NCBI GenBank assembly: GCA_031177985.1
Contig: JAPSJW010000005.1
Location: 1 to 64,000, forward strand
Source: Microbacteriaceae bacterium
GTDB taxonomy: Bacteria > Actinomycetota > Actinomycetes > Actinomycetales > Microbacteriaceae
Direction: 5' to 3'
DNA length: 64,000 bases
Shown here: in pieces, positions 7,646 through 17,433 of the stretch
How the letters are laid out: each line of letters opens with the position of its first letter
Numbering within the stretch: the stretch's first letter is position 1
Translations under genes and position numbers: made by a program
The notes under the pieces: model-generated
Told to the model about the DNA's origin: nothing
The model's database searches: none
The model's input: only the letters and a program-made list of their open reading frames with translations

Positions 7646-9268
7646 TCAGTGGAAGAAGTGCCGCTCCCCCGTGAAGTACATCGTCACGCCCGCCGCGCGG
7701 GCGGCCTCGACGACCTCCTCGTCGCGCACCGAGCCGCCGGGCTGCACGATGGCGCGCACTCCCGCGTCGAACAGGATCTGCGGGCCGTCGGCGAACGGGA
7801 AGAACGCGTCCGAGGCGGCGACGCTGCCCGCCGCACGGTCGCCGGCGCGCGACACCGCGAGCTTGCAGGAGTCGACCCGGTTCACCTGCCCCATGCCGAC
7901 GCCTACGGATGCTCCGCCCAAGGCCAGCAGAATGCCGTTCGACTTCACGGCGCGGCAGGCGCGCCAGGCGAACTCGAGGTCGCGGGCGGTCGCCTCGTCA
8001 GCCGGCTCGCCCGCCGCGAGCGTCCAGGACGCGAAGGGGGCGAAGTGGGCGTCGGGCTCCTGCACGAGCAGGCCGCCGGAGATCTGCTTCATTTCGACGG
8101 GCTCCCTGCGGTAGTCGCCGGGAAGCTCGAGCAGGCGCAGGTTCTTCTTCGCGGTGAGGATCTCGAGCGCCGCGGGCTCGAAGCCGGGAGCGACGACCAC
8201 CTCCGTGAAGATCGGCGCGATCGACTCCGCGGCCGCCGCGGTGATGGGGCGGTTGGAGGCGATGACGCCGCCGAACGCCGAGACGGGGTCGCAGGCGTGC
8301 GCGAGGGCGTGGGCCCCGGCGATGTCGTCGGCCGTCGCGATGCCACAGGGGTTCGCATGCTTGATGATGGCGACCGCGGGGGTGTCGAAGTCGTAGGCGG
8401 CGCGCAGCGCGGCATCCGCGTCGACGTAGTTGTTGTACGACATCTCCTTGCCGTGCAGCTGCCTGGCCTGGGCGATGCCGCTCGAGCCCGGCACGACGTA
8501 CAGCGCTGCAGCCTGGTGCGAGTTCTCGCCGTAGCGCAGGGTCGCCTCGCGCTCGCTCTCGAGCCGGAGGGTCGACGGGAAGGGCGAATCCTCGAGCGGG
8601 CCGGAGGTGGCGTGCTCCGCCTCGTGCTCGGCGCGCACCCCCACGTTCGCCGCGAACCAGGTCGCCACGGCGGTGTCGTAGGCGGCGGTGTGCGCGAACG
8701 CCTCGCCCGCGAGCCGCTGCCGCTGGGCGAGCGTCGTGCCGCCGAGGGTCAGCGCCTTCATGATCTGCGGGTAGCTGGCCGGGCTCACGGCGATCGCGAC
8801 ATTCGCATGGTTCTTGGCTGCGGCGCGCACCATCGCAGGGCCGCCGATGTCGATCTGCTCGACGACCGCATCCCCCTCAGCGCCGGAGGCGACGGTCTCC
8901 ACGAACGGGTAGAGGTTGACGACGACCAGTTCGAAGCCGGCCACGCCGAGCTCGGCCAGCTGCTGCTCGTGGCTCTCGAGCCGCAGGTCGGCGAGGATGC
9001 CCGCGTGGATCGCCGGGTGCAGGGTCTTGACCCGCCCGTCGAGCGACTCGGGGAAGCCGGTGACGCTGCTGACCTCGGTGACGGGGTGTCCGGCATCCGC
9101 GATGGTCTTGGCGGTCGAGCCCGTGGAGACGATCTCGACCCCCGCTGCGGCGAGCGCTGCAGCGAGCTCGAGCAGCCCCGTCTTGTTGGAGACGGAGACG
9201 AGGGCCCGGCGAATCGGGATCGCGTCGCGGGAGCGGTACTCGGACGGGTCGTGGCTGGATGCGCTCAT
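7646..9268 (-). CDS. purH: bifunctional AICAR formyltransferase/IMP cyclohydrolase
   Basis: A 540-residue PurH of normal length. The N-terminal MGS-like IMP cyclohydrolase domain (residues about 17-160, with [18 protein letters not shown] and [14 protein letters not shown]) closes the ring to give IMP; the C-terminal domain transfers a formyl group from 10-formyltetrahydrofolate to AICAR and carries the catalytic stretch IIKHANPCG and the end FFPFADGPQ. These are the last two steps of purine synthesis in the cytoplasm. The ATG overlaps the purN stop in ATGA, so the two are translated together. In related bacteria purNH follows sucCD and the DUF6350 gene; here about 10 kb of other genes separates them. 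Confidence 0.98.
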   Translation of the reverse strand: MSASSHDPSEYRSRDAIPIRRALVSVSNKTGLLELAAALAAAGVEIVSTGSTAKTIADAGHPVTEVSSVTGFPESLDGRVKTLHPAIHAGILADLRLESHEQQLAELGVAGFELVVVNLYPFVETVASGAEGDAVVEQIDIGGPAMVRAAAKNHANVAIAVSPASYPQIMKALTLGGTTLAQRQRLAGEAFAHTAAYDTAVATWFAANVGVRAEHEAEHATSGPLEDSPFPSTLRLESEREATLRYGENSHQAAALYVVPGSSGIAQARQLHGKEMSYNNYVDADAALRAAYDFDTPAVAIIKHANPCGIATADDIAGAHALAHACDPVSAFGGVIASNRPITAAAAESIAPIFTEVVVAPGFEPAALEILTAKKNLRLLELPGDYRREPVEMKQISGGLLVQEPDAHFAPFASWTLAAGEPADEATARDLEFAWRACRAVKSNGILLALGGASVGVGMGQVNRVDSCKLAVSRAGDRAAGSVAASDAFFPFADGPQILFDAGVRAIVQPGGSVRDEEVVEAARAAGVTMYFTGERHFFH

Positions 9269-9876
9269 GCGCTCGTGGCGTTCCTTCCTGCTGCGAGGGC
9301 GGCGAGGTCCGCCCGCCCCTCGGCGATGTCGAGCACGGCCTGGATCAGCAGGCGGCGCTCGACGACCTTGATGCGTTCGTGGAGCGTGTGCTCCGTGTCC
9401 TCTGAGCGCACGGGGATGCGCTCCTGCGCGAGGATCGGGCCGGTGTCGACGCCGTTGTCGACCACGATGACGCTCGCACCGGTCTGCTCGACCCCCGCCT
9501 CGACGGCGTCGCGCACGGCGTGGGCACCGGGAAACTCCGGCAGATAAGACGGATGCGTGTTGATCAACGCGGGGGACAGCGCTTCGACGACGCGCGGCGG
9601 CAGAAGGCGCATGAGGCCGCTCAGCACCACGAGGTCCGGCTTCCAGACCCGGATCTGGTCGAGCAGCTCATCGCCCCACGCCTCACGGTCGCCGAACGCC
9701 GAGTAGGAGACGGTGAAGACCGGGATGCCGAATTCCTGCGCGTGCGAGAGGCCGTCGGCATCGCGGTCGGCTCCGACGGCGACCACGTGCGCCGGATAGT
9801 CGGCGTGCTCGCTGGCCTCGAGCAGCGCCCGGAGATTCGACCCGGCGCCGGAGATCAGCACGACGACCCGGAGCAC
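9265..9876 (-). CDS. purN: phosphoribosylglycinamide formyltransferase
   Basis: A 203-residue folate-dependent GAR transformylase: N-terminal [14 protein letters not shown], then the catalytic block [21 protein letters not shown] containing the conserved Asn-His pair, and [13 protein letters not shown] with the catalytic aspartate. It carries out the third step of purine synthesis and overlaps purH by 4 bases. The start is GTG; a minus-strand TAGGCT at 9888-9883 ends 6 bases before it, so the purNH message is probably leaderless. That -10 box lies inside the stop codon region of the next upstream small gene. Confidence 0.97.
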   Translation of the reverse strand: MLRVVVLISGAGSNLRALLEASEHADYPAHVVAVGADRDADGLSHAQEFGIPVFTVSYSAFGDREAWGDELLDQIRVWKPDLVVLSGLMRLLPPRVVEALSPALINTHPSYLPEFPGAHAVRDAVEAGVEQTGASVIVVDNGVDTGPILAQERIPVRSEDTEHTLHERIKVVERRLLIQAVLDIAEGRADLAALAAGRNATSA

Positions 9877-9885
9877 TCCGCCAGC

Positions 9886-10065
9886 CTATCGGGCGGGGTC
9901 GCGGGGCTCACGCCGCCAGCGGCGACGGACATCGCGCGTGAGGTCGTCGGTGAACCGGTTCGCGAGCCGCATCGCCTCAGCGCCGGGGTCGGCCCCCTTG
10001 GCGATGGCCTCGATCGCCGCTCGAGCGCGTGCCTCGCGGTCGTCGGGCTGGGGCTCGTCGCTCAC
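9886..10065 (-). CDS. small hypothetical protein upstream of purN
   Basis: A 59-residue, strongly charged, probably helical cytoplasmic protein (SDEPQPDDREARARAAIEAIA, ending RRRWRREPRDPAR). The GTG start is favoured because GAGACT on the minus strand (10077-10072) ends 6 bases before it. Its stop codon is embedded in the purN -10 box. Similar short proteins next to purN are known in this group of bacteria as hypothetical genes; no function can be given. Confidence 0.5.
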   Translation of the reverse strand: MSDEPQPDDREARARAAIEAIAKGADPGAEAMRLANRFTDDLTRDVRRRWRREPRDPAR

Positions 10066-10187
10066 GGACCCAGTCTCGCATCCGCTGGTTCCGACGATCA
10101 CCGGTCGGCGTCGGATGGGAACGAACCCGCACCTTGGACGAAGCAGGGGCTACTCTGCACTAGACGGCCTCAACGGATGGAGACGGC

Positions 10188-10472
10188 ATGTCCACGCTCC
10201 AGCTCTCGATCGGCGGTTCGAGCTTCACCCTCGATCCGCAGGTCGACATCGCCGCCCTCACCGAGCAGATCGTGAACGCCCTGCAGAGCGGTGGCGCCGC
10301 TGTCCCGCTCGTCCTGCGCGACAGCGTGGAGGGTGAGGCGCACCTCGCCTTCATCTCCCCCGGCGTGCCCGTGTTCCTGCGCAGTCACGTGGATGCTTCC
10401 GACTCCCTTCCGCGCGCCGGCAGCGCCCGGGCCGAGTCGCTCGTCGCGCACGAGTGGTTCGACGAGCTCTGA
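10188..10472 (+). CDS. small hypothetical protein
   Basis: A 94-residue soluble protein, beginning STLQLSIGGSSFTLDPQVD and ending HEWFDEL, with no signal peptide or membrane segment. GGAG lies 5 bases before the ATG. It sits between the purNH operon and the convergent lacI gene, whose stop codon is 1 base away. No family of known function is recognised; the amphipathic start (predicted strand, then helix IAALTEQIVNALQ) suggests a small alpha/beta fold. Confidence 0.65.
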   Translation: MSTLQLSIGGSSFTLDPQVDIAALTEQIVNALQSGGAAVPLVLRDSVEGEAHLAFISPGVPVFLRSHVDASDSLPRAGSARAESLVAHEWFDEL

Positions 10473-10473
10473 C

Positions 10474-11463
10474 CTAGGGCGTGCGCTCGCCTGAACCCCG
10501 CGCGATGAGGCGGGTGGGCAGGCGCAGCGTCTCCACCGACCCGTCGCGGTCGAGTGCGAGCTCGGCGGCCCTGCGACCCATCTCGACCGGGTCGTGCGCC
10601 ACGACCGTGACCCCCAGCACGTCCGCCAGATCGAAGTCGTCGAACCCGACGAGCGCGGGCGGCGACGGATGCTCCGCGAGCGCCCGCAGCGCCCCCACTG
10701 TCACCCGGTTGTTGCTGGCGAAGATCGCGCTCGGCGGTTCCGCCGAATCGAGCAGCGCCAGGGTCGCCTTCTCGGCGGTGGCGACGTCATGGGCGCCCTT
10801 GCTCACCGCGAGCGCCTCCGGCGGCACGCCCCTCGACCTCAGTGCGTCGGCGAAGCCGGCGAGACGCGAGCGGTAGGTCGGCAGAGTCGGGTAGTCGCCG
10901 ATGAACGCGAACGTGCGGTGGCCGTGCCCGAGCAGGTGCCGCGCTGCCAACGCGGCTCCCTGCTCGTCGTCGAGCACGACGGACGGGGCACGCAGCCCCT
11001 GCGCCGCTCGGTCGAGGAACACGACGGGAACCCCGCGCTCCTGCAGCGTCGTATAGAAGCCGTGATCGTCGAGGCTGGAGACGACGAGGAGCGCCCGCAC
11101 GTGGCGGCGGGCGAACTCCGTCGCGATCGCCCGCTCGCGCTCGGGCGCCTCGTCGGAGCTCGAGATCGTGAGCTGCAGGCCGCGATCGCGCAGGGCCGAC
11201 TCGACCCCCGAAGCGACCGCCGCGTAGAAGGGGTTCGTGAGGTCGCCGGTGATGAGTCCGACGACACTCGAGTCGACCCCGCGGGCCAGGGCACTGGCGG
11301 AGGCGTTCGGGGAGTAGCCGAGGGAGGTCGCTGCAGCGAGAACGCGGCGGCGGGTGTCCTCCCGCACGTAGGGCTCGCCGTTGACGACGCGCGACGCCGT
11401 CTTCAGGCTCACGTCGGCGCGCGCGGCGACATCCGCCAGCGTGGGCGGGCGTGTCGTGGTCAT
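10474..11463 (-). CDS. LacI-family transcriptional regulator, probably of the adjacent GH92 gene
   Basis: A 329-residue LacI/GalR regulator of standard length. The helix-turn-helix is at residues about 7-32 (TLADVAARADVSLKTASRVVNG) followed by the hinge (SPNASASALARG) and a periplasmic-binding-protein-like effector domain with VGLITGDLTNPFY and FASNNRVTVGAL. It is divergent from the alpha-mannosidase gene; the shared 113-base region contains a perfect 30-bp palindrome with the central CG step typical of this family's operators, so it most likely represses GH92 and perhaps itself, released by a sugar from mannose-rich glycans. GAGGAGG precedes the ATG. The effector is inferred from the neighbour only. 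Confidence 0.93.
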   Translation of the reverse strand: MTTTRPPTLADVAARADVSLKTASRVVNGEPYVREDTRRRVLAAATSLGYSPNASASALARGVDSSVVGLITGDLTNPFYAAVASGVESALRDRGLQLTISSSDEAPERERAIATEFARRHVRALLVVSSLDDHGFYTTLQERGVPVVFLDRAAQGLRAPSVVLDDEQGAALAARHLLGHGHRTFAFIGDYPTLPTYRSRLAGFADALRSRGVPPEALAVSKGAHDVATAEKATLALLDSAEPPSAIFASNNRVTVGALRALAEHPSPPALVGFDDFDLADVLGVTVVAHDPVEMGRRAAELALDRDGSVETLRLPTRLIARGSGERTP

Positions 11464-11478
11464 CGCTCCTCCTCGCGC

Positions 11479-11507
11479 TTGACAGTCTCTCGCTCGCGGT
11501 AAAGGAT
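11479..11507 (+). promoter_or_regulatory. promoter of the GH92 gene
   Basis: TTGACA (11479-11484), a perfect consensus -35, is followed after 17 bases by AAGGAT (11502-11507), of the NAnnnT -10 type. The start of transcription would fall near 11513, inside the 30-bp palindrome, so a bound repressor would block initiation. Confidence 0.6.
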
Positions 11508-11537
11508 GCCATCTATGACAGCGCTGTCATAGATGGC
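11508..11537 (+). promoter_or_regulatory. perfect 30-bp palindrome, probable LacI-family operator
   Basis: Both 15-base arms (GCCATCTATGACAGC and its exact complement) meet without spacer. The inner 14 bases TGACAGCGCTGTCA have the central CG and length of a LacI-family operator. It overlaps the predicted transcription start of the GH92 gene and lies 45 bases upstream of the divergent regulator's start codon. Confidence 0.8.
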
Positions 11538-11576
11538 GCGTCGAACTGCCCCTCCCAACCTCTGGAGTCCTCGACG

Positions 11577-14500
11577 ATGACGTCCACCTCATCGCGACCG
11601 CGCTTGCACCGCGCCGTCGCAGCCCTCACCGCAGCCATCGCCACGGCCGCGGCGGGCGCACTTCTGCCCTTCACCGTCTCGGCCGCGTCCGCCGCCGAGC
11701 CGGACTTCCTCTCCTCGTTCGAGTCCGCCGACCCGCAGCCGAGCGTGAGCAGCCCGTACGGCCCCCAGGTGAATCTCACCGGCTCCCGCACGGCCGGCGG
11801 GAGCCTGCTCGGGTCGCTCGTGGACGTCACGGCGAGCGCCGAGAACGGTCCCGGGGAGGTCGCCGAGATGCTCGCGGACGGCGACAAGAACACGAAGTGG
11901 CTCGCCTTCCAGCGCACCGGGTGGATCGTGTACGAGCTCGACGGCCCGCATGAGGCGACCGGCTACCGCCTGACCTCGGGCAACGACGCCCCGGGGCGCG
12001 ATCCCCGCAGCTGGACGATCGAGGGCTCAGCCGACGGCGCCGCCTGGACGACGCTCGACACACAAACGGACCAGACCTTCTCCGGCCGGGGCGTCACTCG
12101 CGAGTTCCCGCTCGCGACGACCGGCGAGTACACCTACTACCGCCTGTCGATCGTGCAGAACAACGGCGACGGCCTCACCCAGCTCGCCGACTGGGACATC
12201 TTCCAGCCCTCCGACGGAGAGGTGCCGGTCACCCCGATGACCACCGTCGTCGGGAGCGGGCCCATCTCGGGCTACAACATGAAGCCCGGCGCGGGCTTCA
12301 ACGGCACCGCGGCGCTGCGGTATGGCGGGGGCCATGTCTCCGAGGGCGGCGCGAGCGGCTCGAACGTGCTGTACGACGTCGACATCGAGGTCGAGCAGGG
12401 CGACCAGCTCAGCTACGTGATCTTCCCCGTACTCGACGACGAGCTCACCTACTCCGCGACGTTCACCGCGATCGACCTCGTGCTCGACGGCGGTGAGCGG
12501 ATGTCGGCCCTCGGCCTCCGGGACGTCGACGGCTTCGTCTCGAGCGCTCGCTCCTACGGCGAGGGCAAGGTGCACTACGGCAGCCAGTGGAACTCGGTGC
12601 GGGTCGACCTGTCGAGCCTCGCCGGCCGCACCATCGACCGCATCCTCCTCAGCTACGACAACCCGACGGGCGGCACCGAGACGTCGTTCACCGGCTGGGT
12701 CGACGACATTCGGGTGGCGCAGGCCCCCGAGGTCGACCCCTCGAGCCTCGTGAACTACGTCGACACCCGTCGCGGCACCCTGTCGAGCACGGGCTACTCC
12801 CGCGGCAACAACATCCCGGCGACCGCAGTGCCGAACGGCTTCAACTTCTTCACCCCCATGACGGATGCGCAGAGCGACGGAACGCTCTACCGCTACGCCC
12901 AGGAGAACAACGCCCAGAACCTTCCGGTGCTCGAGGCGATCGGCATCTCGCACGAGACGAGCCCATGGATGGGTGACCGCAACCAGGTCGCGATCATGCC
13001 GTCCACGGCATCCGCGCCGAATGCCTCGCTCGACCAGCGCGGCCTCGCGTTCCAGCACGCCAACGAGATCGCGCGTCCTGACCTGTACAGCGTGCAGTTC
13101 GAGAACAACCTCGTCACCGAGGTCACGCCGACCGATCACGGCGGCGTGTACCGCTTCCAGTTCCCCGGCGAGACCGGCAGCGTGCTCTTCGACACGGTGC
13201 GCGGCGACGGCGCATTCACCCCGAACGCCGACGGCACCCTGACCGGTTGGATCGACGGCGGCAGCGGGCTCTCGGTCGGCCGCAGCCGGATGTTCGTCTA
13301 CGCCGAGTTCGACACCGAGCCCACCGCGGTGGGCACCGCGACCGGCAACCGGGCGAACGCCCGCTACGCCGCCTTCGCTCCGGGTGAGGACGGCATCGTC
13401 GAGCTCCGCATCGCCACCTCGTTCATCTCGCTCGAGCAGGCGGAGCGCAACTTCGACCTCGAGGTCGACGGGCGCTCGTTCGACGAGGTGCGATCGGCGG
13501 CGGCGACGCTGTGGAACGACCGCCTCGACGTGCTCGAGATCGAGGGCGCCACGGTCGGCGACACCCAGCGCACGACGCTCTACTCGAACCTGTACCGGCT
13601 GAACCTCTACCCGAACTCGCAGTTCGAGAACGTCGGCACCGCGCAGGCTCCCGAGTACGCCTACGCCAGCCCCGTGGCGCCGAAGACCGGCACAGCGACG
13701 GCGACGCAGACGAACGCGAAGATCGTCGAGGGCAAGATCTACGTCAACAACGGCTTCTGGGACACCTATCGCACAGTGTGGCCCGCCTACTCTCTGCTCT
13801 ACCCCGAGATCGCCGACGAACTGGTCGACGGTTTCGTGCAGCAGTACCGCGACGGCGGCTGGGTCTCACGCTGGTCCTCCCCCGGCTACGCCGATCTGAT
13901 GACGGGCACGAGCTCTGACGCGGCGTTCGCCGAGGCATACGTCGCGGGCGCGCTCGACAGCGAGACCGCGCTCGACGCCTACGACGCCGCGCTCAAGAAC
14001 GCGACGGTGCTTCCTCCGTCGAACGCGGTCGGGCGCAAGGGTCTCGATCAGTCGATCTTCTTCGGCTACACGCCGGAGCCCACGCACGAGAGCGTCTCCT
14101 GGGCGCTCGAGGGCTTCATCAACGACTACGGCATCGGCCAGATGGCGGCGGGGCTCGCCGAGGACCCGGAGACTCCCGACGAGCGCAGGCAGCAGCTGCG
14201 GGACGACTCCGAGTACCTGCTCGCGCGGGCGACGCAGTACGTGAACCAGTTCGACCCCGAGACCGGGTTCTTCCGGCCGCGCGAACAGGACGGCTCATGG
14301 CACGAGCAGGAGGGCGGCTTCGACCCGCGCAACTGGGGCTACGGCTACACCGAGACGAACGCCTGGAACTTCGCGTTCCACGCACCGTTCGACGTCGAGG
14401 GCCTCGCCGACCTGCACGGGGGCATCGACGGGCTGCACGCCACGCTCGACGAGTTCTACTCGACGCCTGAGACCGGCACCTTCGTCGGCGGTTACGGCGG

Positions 14501-17333
14501 CACGATCCACGAGATGCTCGAGGCTCGCGACATCCGTATCGGGCAGCTCGGCTACAGCAACCAGGTCTCGCATCACATCCCCTACATCGCTGCAGCCGCG
14601 GGTGACCCCGCCACCACGCAGTCGGTGGTGCGGGAGATCCTGCAGCGCTTCTCGATCGGATCGGACATCGGACTCGGCTACGCGGGCGACGAGGACAACG
14701 GCGAGACGAGCGCCTGGTGGATCCTCTCCAGCCTCGGCATCTACCCGCTGGCCCTCGGCTCAGGCGAGTACACGATCGGCTCGCCGCAGTTCGAGCGGGC
14801 CGTGCTGAACCTCGAGAACGGCGGCGAGCTCGTGGTCGAGGCGCCCGGCAACGACTGGGAGAGCGTCTACGTCGAGTCGGCCACCTTCAACGGTCAGCCG
14901 ATCGAGACCGCGTCTATCTCGCAGGAGCTGCTGCTGCAGGGCGGCACGCTGCGCTTCGAGATGAGCGACGAGCCCACCGACTGGGCTGCGGGCGGCGTCG
15001 AGGCGGCGAAGCGCACTCCCCTGGTCGACGCGACCCGTCCCGCCTTCGGCGAGACGACCTCGTCCGACGAGACGGATGCGACGAACGTCGTCGACGACAA
15101 CTCGCGGTCGCAGACGGAGTTCGCCACCGCAATGCCGACGCTCGAGTGGACGAGCGCCAGCGGTCCCGTGACGGCGAGCACCTACACGATCACGAACGGC
15201 TCGACCGGGGACGCCCCCACCGACTGGACGCTGCAGGCGTCCGCCGACGGCGAGACCTGGGTGACCCTCGACGAGAGGAGCGGCGAGGAGTTCCGCTGGG
15301 CGACGCAGACCCGCCCGTTCCCGATCGATCAGCCCGGCTCGTTCGAGCACTACCGCATCGCCATCACCGCCACGGCGGGTGGCGCGGCGCCGGTGCTCGC
15401 CGAGATCGAGCTGCTGGCCGACCCGAACGCCGATGACGGCGAGTTCCAGCTCGCTCCGGCCCCCGGGCTCGAGGGCGAGGTGGACGTCGAGTTCGACGAC
15501 GCGCTCGCGACGCTCTCGGGCGGGGAGTCGGAGGACGCCGGGAACTACACGGCGACCGTCGACTACCTCGACGGCGAGGGCCCGCAGCCCGCGACGCTCG
15601 AGCGGTCGGACCTCGGCCGCTGGCTCGTGGTCGCTCCGCACACGTTCGACGCCGCCGGCACCTACTCGGCGCGGGTGACCGTGACCGAGGGCATCCGTCA
15701 GGCGACGACGCTCGCGACGATCGACATCCGTCGGGACCAGTCGTTGACCGGCGCGTTCGACAGCATCTGCATCACGGACCCGGGTCTCGTGGGCGACTGC
15801 GACGAGCTGCAGTACGCGTTCATCCGTTCGCGGCTCGCCGAGAGCGGTTTCGTGCAGGGCCAGACGAACGCGGTGCCCGGCACCGAGCTGACGTTCGACC
15901 TGCCGGCGGTCCCCGCCGGCGAGCCGGACAACGCGACGGGCCGCGGCCAGACCATCGCGGTCGACCTCGGGGAGGGCGCCACCCAGCTGTCCGTCATCGG
16001 CACCGGAACCCAGGGCGACCAGCGGGAGATCGGCGTGATGCGCTTCTCCGACGGCACGAGCCAGGAGTTCCCGATCGACTTCGGCGACTGGACCGGCGGG
16101 TCGACGACACCGCGCTTCGGCAACATCATCGTCGGGGTGTCGGAGGGCCGTCAGCAGGGAGCGTCGAACACCGACGGAGCCCGGGCCGCGATCTACGCCA
16201 CGGCACCGGTGACGATCCCCGAGGGCAAGGAGGTCGTGGCCATCACGCTTCCGCTGCAGGAGGGCTCCGCCCGCGACGACGGACGCATCCACGTGTTCGC
16301 CTTCGCGTCGGATGGCGTGCGCACCGCTCCCGAGCCGCTCGAGGTGACGGGCCTGCCCGTCGCCGGACAGCTCGCCGGTGAGGAGTTCACCGCCGACCTG
16401 GCAACCGCGACCGGCGGGGCCGGTGACCTCACCGCCACCGTCCATTGGGGCGACGGCACGGCGACCACGGAGGGCGTCGTGACGGAGGGCACGATCTCCG
16501 GCACGCACACCTACGAGGCACCGGGCGAGTACGAGGTCACGGTGACCGTCGACGACGGCATGCTGTCGCAGGCGACCACCACGACCATCACGGTCGAGGC
16601 GCCGGCGGTGCCGGTGATCGTCGTGCCTGCCGGCGCGGTCGAGCCGGGGGCGACGGTCACCGTGACCGGTTCCGGCTTCGACCCGGGCGAGCAGGTCACG
16701 CTCACGCTGAGCAGCGACCCCGAGGTGGTCGTGACGGTGCAGGCCCTCGAGGACGGCACCTTCACGGCCGACATCGTGGTGCCGACGGATGCCGAGGACG
16801 GCAGCTATCCGCTGGTCGCGGTGGGCGCGGAGTCGCAGACTCCCGCCCAGGGCGTGATCGCAGTGGAGTCGGCCGAGGAGCCGCCCGCCGATCCGACGCT
16901 GTGGCTGTCGGCTCGCGAGGCGCGACCGGGCGACCTGCTCGCCGTCGAGGTGCGGGACATGCAGCCCGGCGAGGCGGTGCGTCTCGTGCTCAACTCGACC
17001 CCGGTCGAGCTGGCGGTGCTCGAGGCCGACGCCGAGGGGTTCGTGAGCGGATTCGTCCGCATCCCCTCCGACGCCGAAGCGGGCAACCACGTCGTCACCG
17101 CGACCGGTGTCGAGTCGGAGCTGACGGCATCCGCCGATCTTCGGATCGTGGTGACGCCGGCACCCGGCGGAGCGGCACCGGACGCACCCGGCGGCTACGA
17201 CGGCCTCGGATCGACCGGTCCGCAGAACGTCGAGCCGACGCTCTGGATCGGTGTGCTGGCTCTGCTGGCGGGCGCCCTCGCGGTGATCGCCGGGGTGCTG
17301 ATCACGCGCAGGCGCAACCGCACCGCGGAGTGA
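11577..17333 (+). CDS. giant cell-wall-anchored GH92 alpha-mannosidase with carbohydrate-binding and Ig-like modules
   Basis: A 1918-residue surface enzyme. Order: signal peptide (1-40), discoidin/F5-8C-like module (about 84-212), a linker sandwich, the GH92 core (about 393-1110) with YVDTRRGTLSSTGY, NNGFWDTYRTVWP (about 726) and the acidic GDEDNGETSAWW (about 1039), a second discoidin-like module (about 1160-1280), an Ig-like module, a beta-sandwich (about 1390-1580), a PKD module (about 1592-1675) and two more Ig-like modules. The C-terminus has GLGSTG (about 1877), a membrane helix and RRRNR, a sortase signal. GH92 enzymes are calcium-dependent exo-mannosidases that trim N-glycans or yeast mannan. 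The start is the ATG right before the signal peptide, after GGAG. The adjacent LacI gene and operator suggest induction by glycan sugars. Confidence 0.93.
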   Translation: MTSTSSRPRLHRAVAALTAAIATAAAGALLPFTVSAASAAEPDFLSSFESADPQPSVSSPYGPQVNLTGSRTAGGSLLGSLVDVTASAENGPGEVAEMLADGDKNTKWLAFQRTGWIVYELDGPHEATGYRLTSGNDAPGRDPRSWTIEGSADGAAWTTLDTQTDQTFSGRGVTREFPLATTGEYTYYRLSIVQNNGDGLTQLADWDIFQPSDGEVPVTPMTTVVGSGPISGYNMKPGAGFNGTAALRYGGGHVSEGGASGSNVLYDVDIEVEQGDQLSYVIFPVLDDELTYSATFTAIDLVLDGGERMSALGLRDVDGFVSSARSYGEGKVHYGSQWNSVRVDLSSLAGRTIDRILLSYDNPTGGTETSFTGWVDDIRVAQAPEVDPSSLVNYVDTRRGTLSSTGYSRGNNIPATAVPNGFNFFTPMTDAQSDGTLYRYAQENNAQNLPVLEAIGISHETSPWMGDRNQVAIMPSTASAPNASLDQRGLAFQHANEIARPDLYSVQFENNLVTEVTPTDHGGVYRFQFPGETGSVLFDTVRGDGAFTPNADGTLTGWIDGGSGLSVGRSRMFVYAEFDTEPTAVGTATGNRANARYAAFAPGEDGIVELRIATSFISLEQAERNFDLEVDGRSFDEVRSAAATLWNDRLDVLEIEGATVGDTQRTTLYSNLYRLNLYPNSQFENVGTAQAPEYAYASPVAPKTGTATATQTNAKIVEGKIYVNNGFWDTYRTVWPAYSLLYPEIADELVDGFVQQYRDGGWVSRWSSPGYADLMTGTSSDAAFAEAYVAGALDSETALDAYDAALKNATVLPPSNAVGRKGLDQSIFFGYTPEPTHESVSWALEGFINDYGIGQMAAGLAEDPETPDERRQQLRDDSEYLLARATQYVNQFDPETGFFRPREQDGSWHEQEGGFDPRNWGYGYTETNAWNFAFHAPFDVEGLADLHGGIDGLHATLDEFYSTPETGTFVGGYGGTIHEMLEARDIRIGQLGYSNQVSHHIPYIAAAAGDPATTQSVVREILQRFSIGSDIGLGYAGDEDNGETSAWWILSSLGIYPLALGSGEYTIGSPQFERAVLNLENGGELVVEAPGNDWESVYVESATFNGQPIETASISQELLLQGGTLRFEMSDEPTDWAAGGVEAAKRTPLVDATRPAFGETTSSDETDATNVVDDNSRSQTEFATAMPTLEWTSASGPVTASTYTITNGSTGDAPTDWTLQASADGETWVTLDERSGEEFRWATQTRPFPIDQPGSFEHYRIAITATAGGAAPVLAEIELLADPNADDGEFQLAPAPGLEGEVDVEFDDALATLSGGESEDAGNYTATVDYLDGEGPQPATLERSDLGRWLVVAPHTFDAAGTYSARVTVTEGIRQATTLATIDIRRDQSLTGAFDSICITDPGLVGDCDELQYAFIRSRLAESGFVQGQTNAVPGTELTFDLPAVPAGEPDNATGRGQTIAVDLGEGATQLSVIGTGTQGDQREIGVMRFSDGTSQEFPIDFGDWTGGSTTPRFGNIIVGVSEGRQQGASNTDGARAAIYATAPVTIPEGKEVVAITLPLQEGSARDDGRIHVFAFASDGVRTAPEPLEVTGLPVAGQLAGEEFTADLATATGGAGDLTATVHWGDGTATTEGVVTEGTISGTHTYEAPGEYEVTVTVDDGMLSQATTTTITVEAPAVPVIVVPAGAVEPGATVTVTGSGFDPGEQVTLTLSSDPEVVVTVQALEDGTFTADIVVPTDAEDGSYPLVAVGAESQTPAQGVIAVESAEEPPADPTLWLSAREARPGDLLAVEVRDMQPGEAVRLVLNSTPVELAVLEADAEGFVSGFVRIPSDAEAGNHVVTATGVESELTASADLRIVVTPAPGGAAPDAPGGYDGLGSTGPQNVEPTLWIGVLALLAGALAVIAGVLITRRRNRTAE

Positions 17334-17342
17334 GGTGACCTG

Positions 17343-17376
17343 GAGGGGGCGGTGGGCTGATGCTCGCCGCCCCCTC
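17343..17376 (+). terminator. stem-loop terminator after the GH92 gene
   Basis: GAGGGGGCGG (17343-17352) pairs perfectly with 17367-17376, and the inner bases continue the stem with wobble pairs around a TGAT loop. It begins 9 bases after the GH92 stop. There is no T-tract, as often in high-G+C actinobacteria. Confidence 0.6.
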
Positions 17377-17433
17377 TGCTGTCCGACCGCAACCCCTCGG
17401 GCAATCGCGGCACAGACGCGTAGCGTCGAGCGC

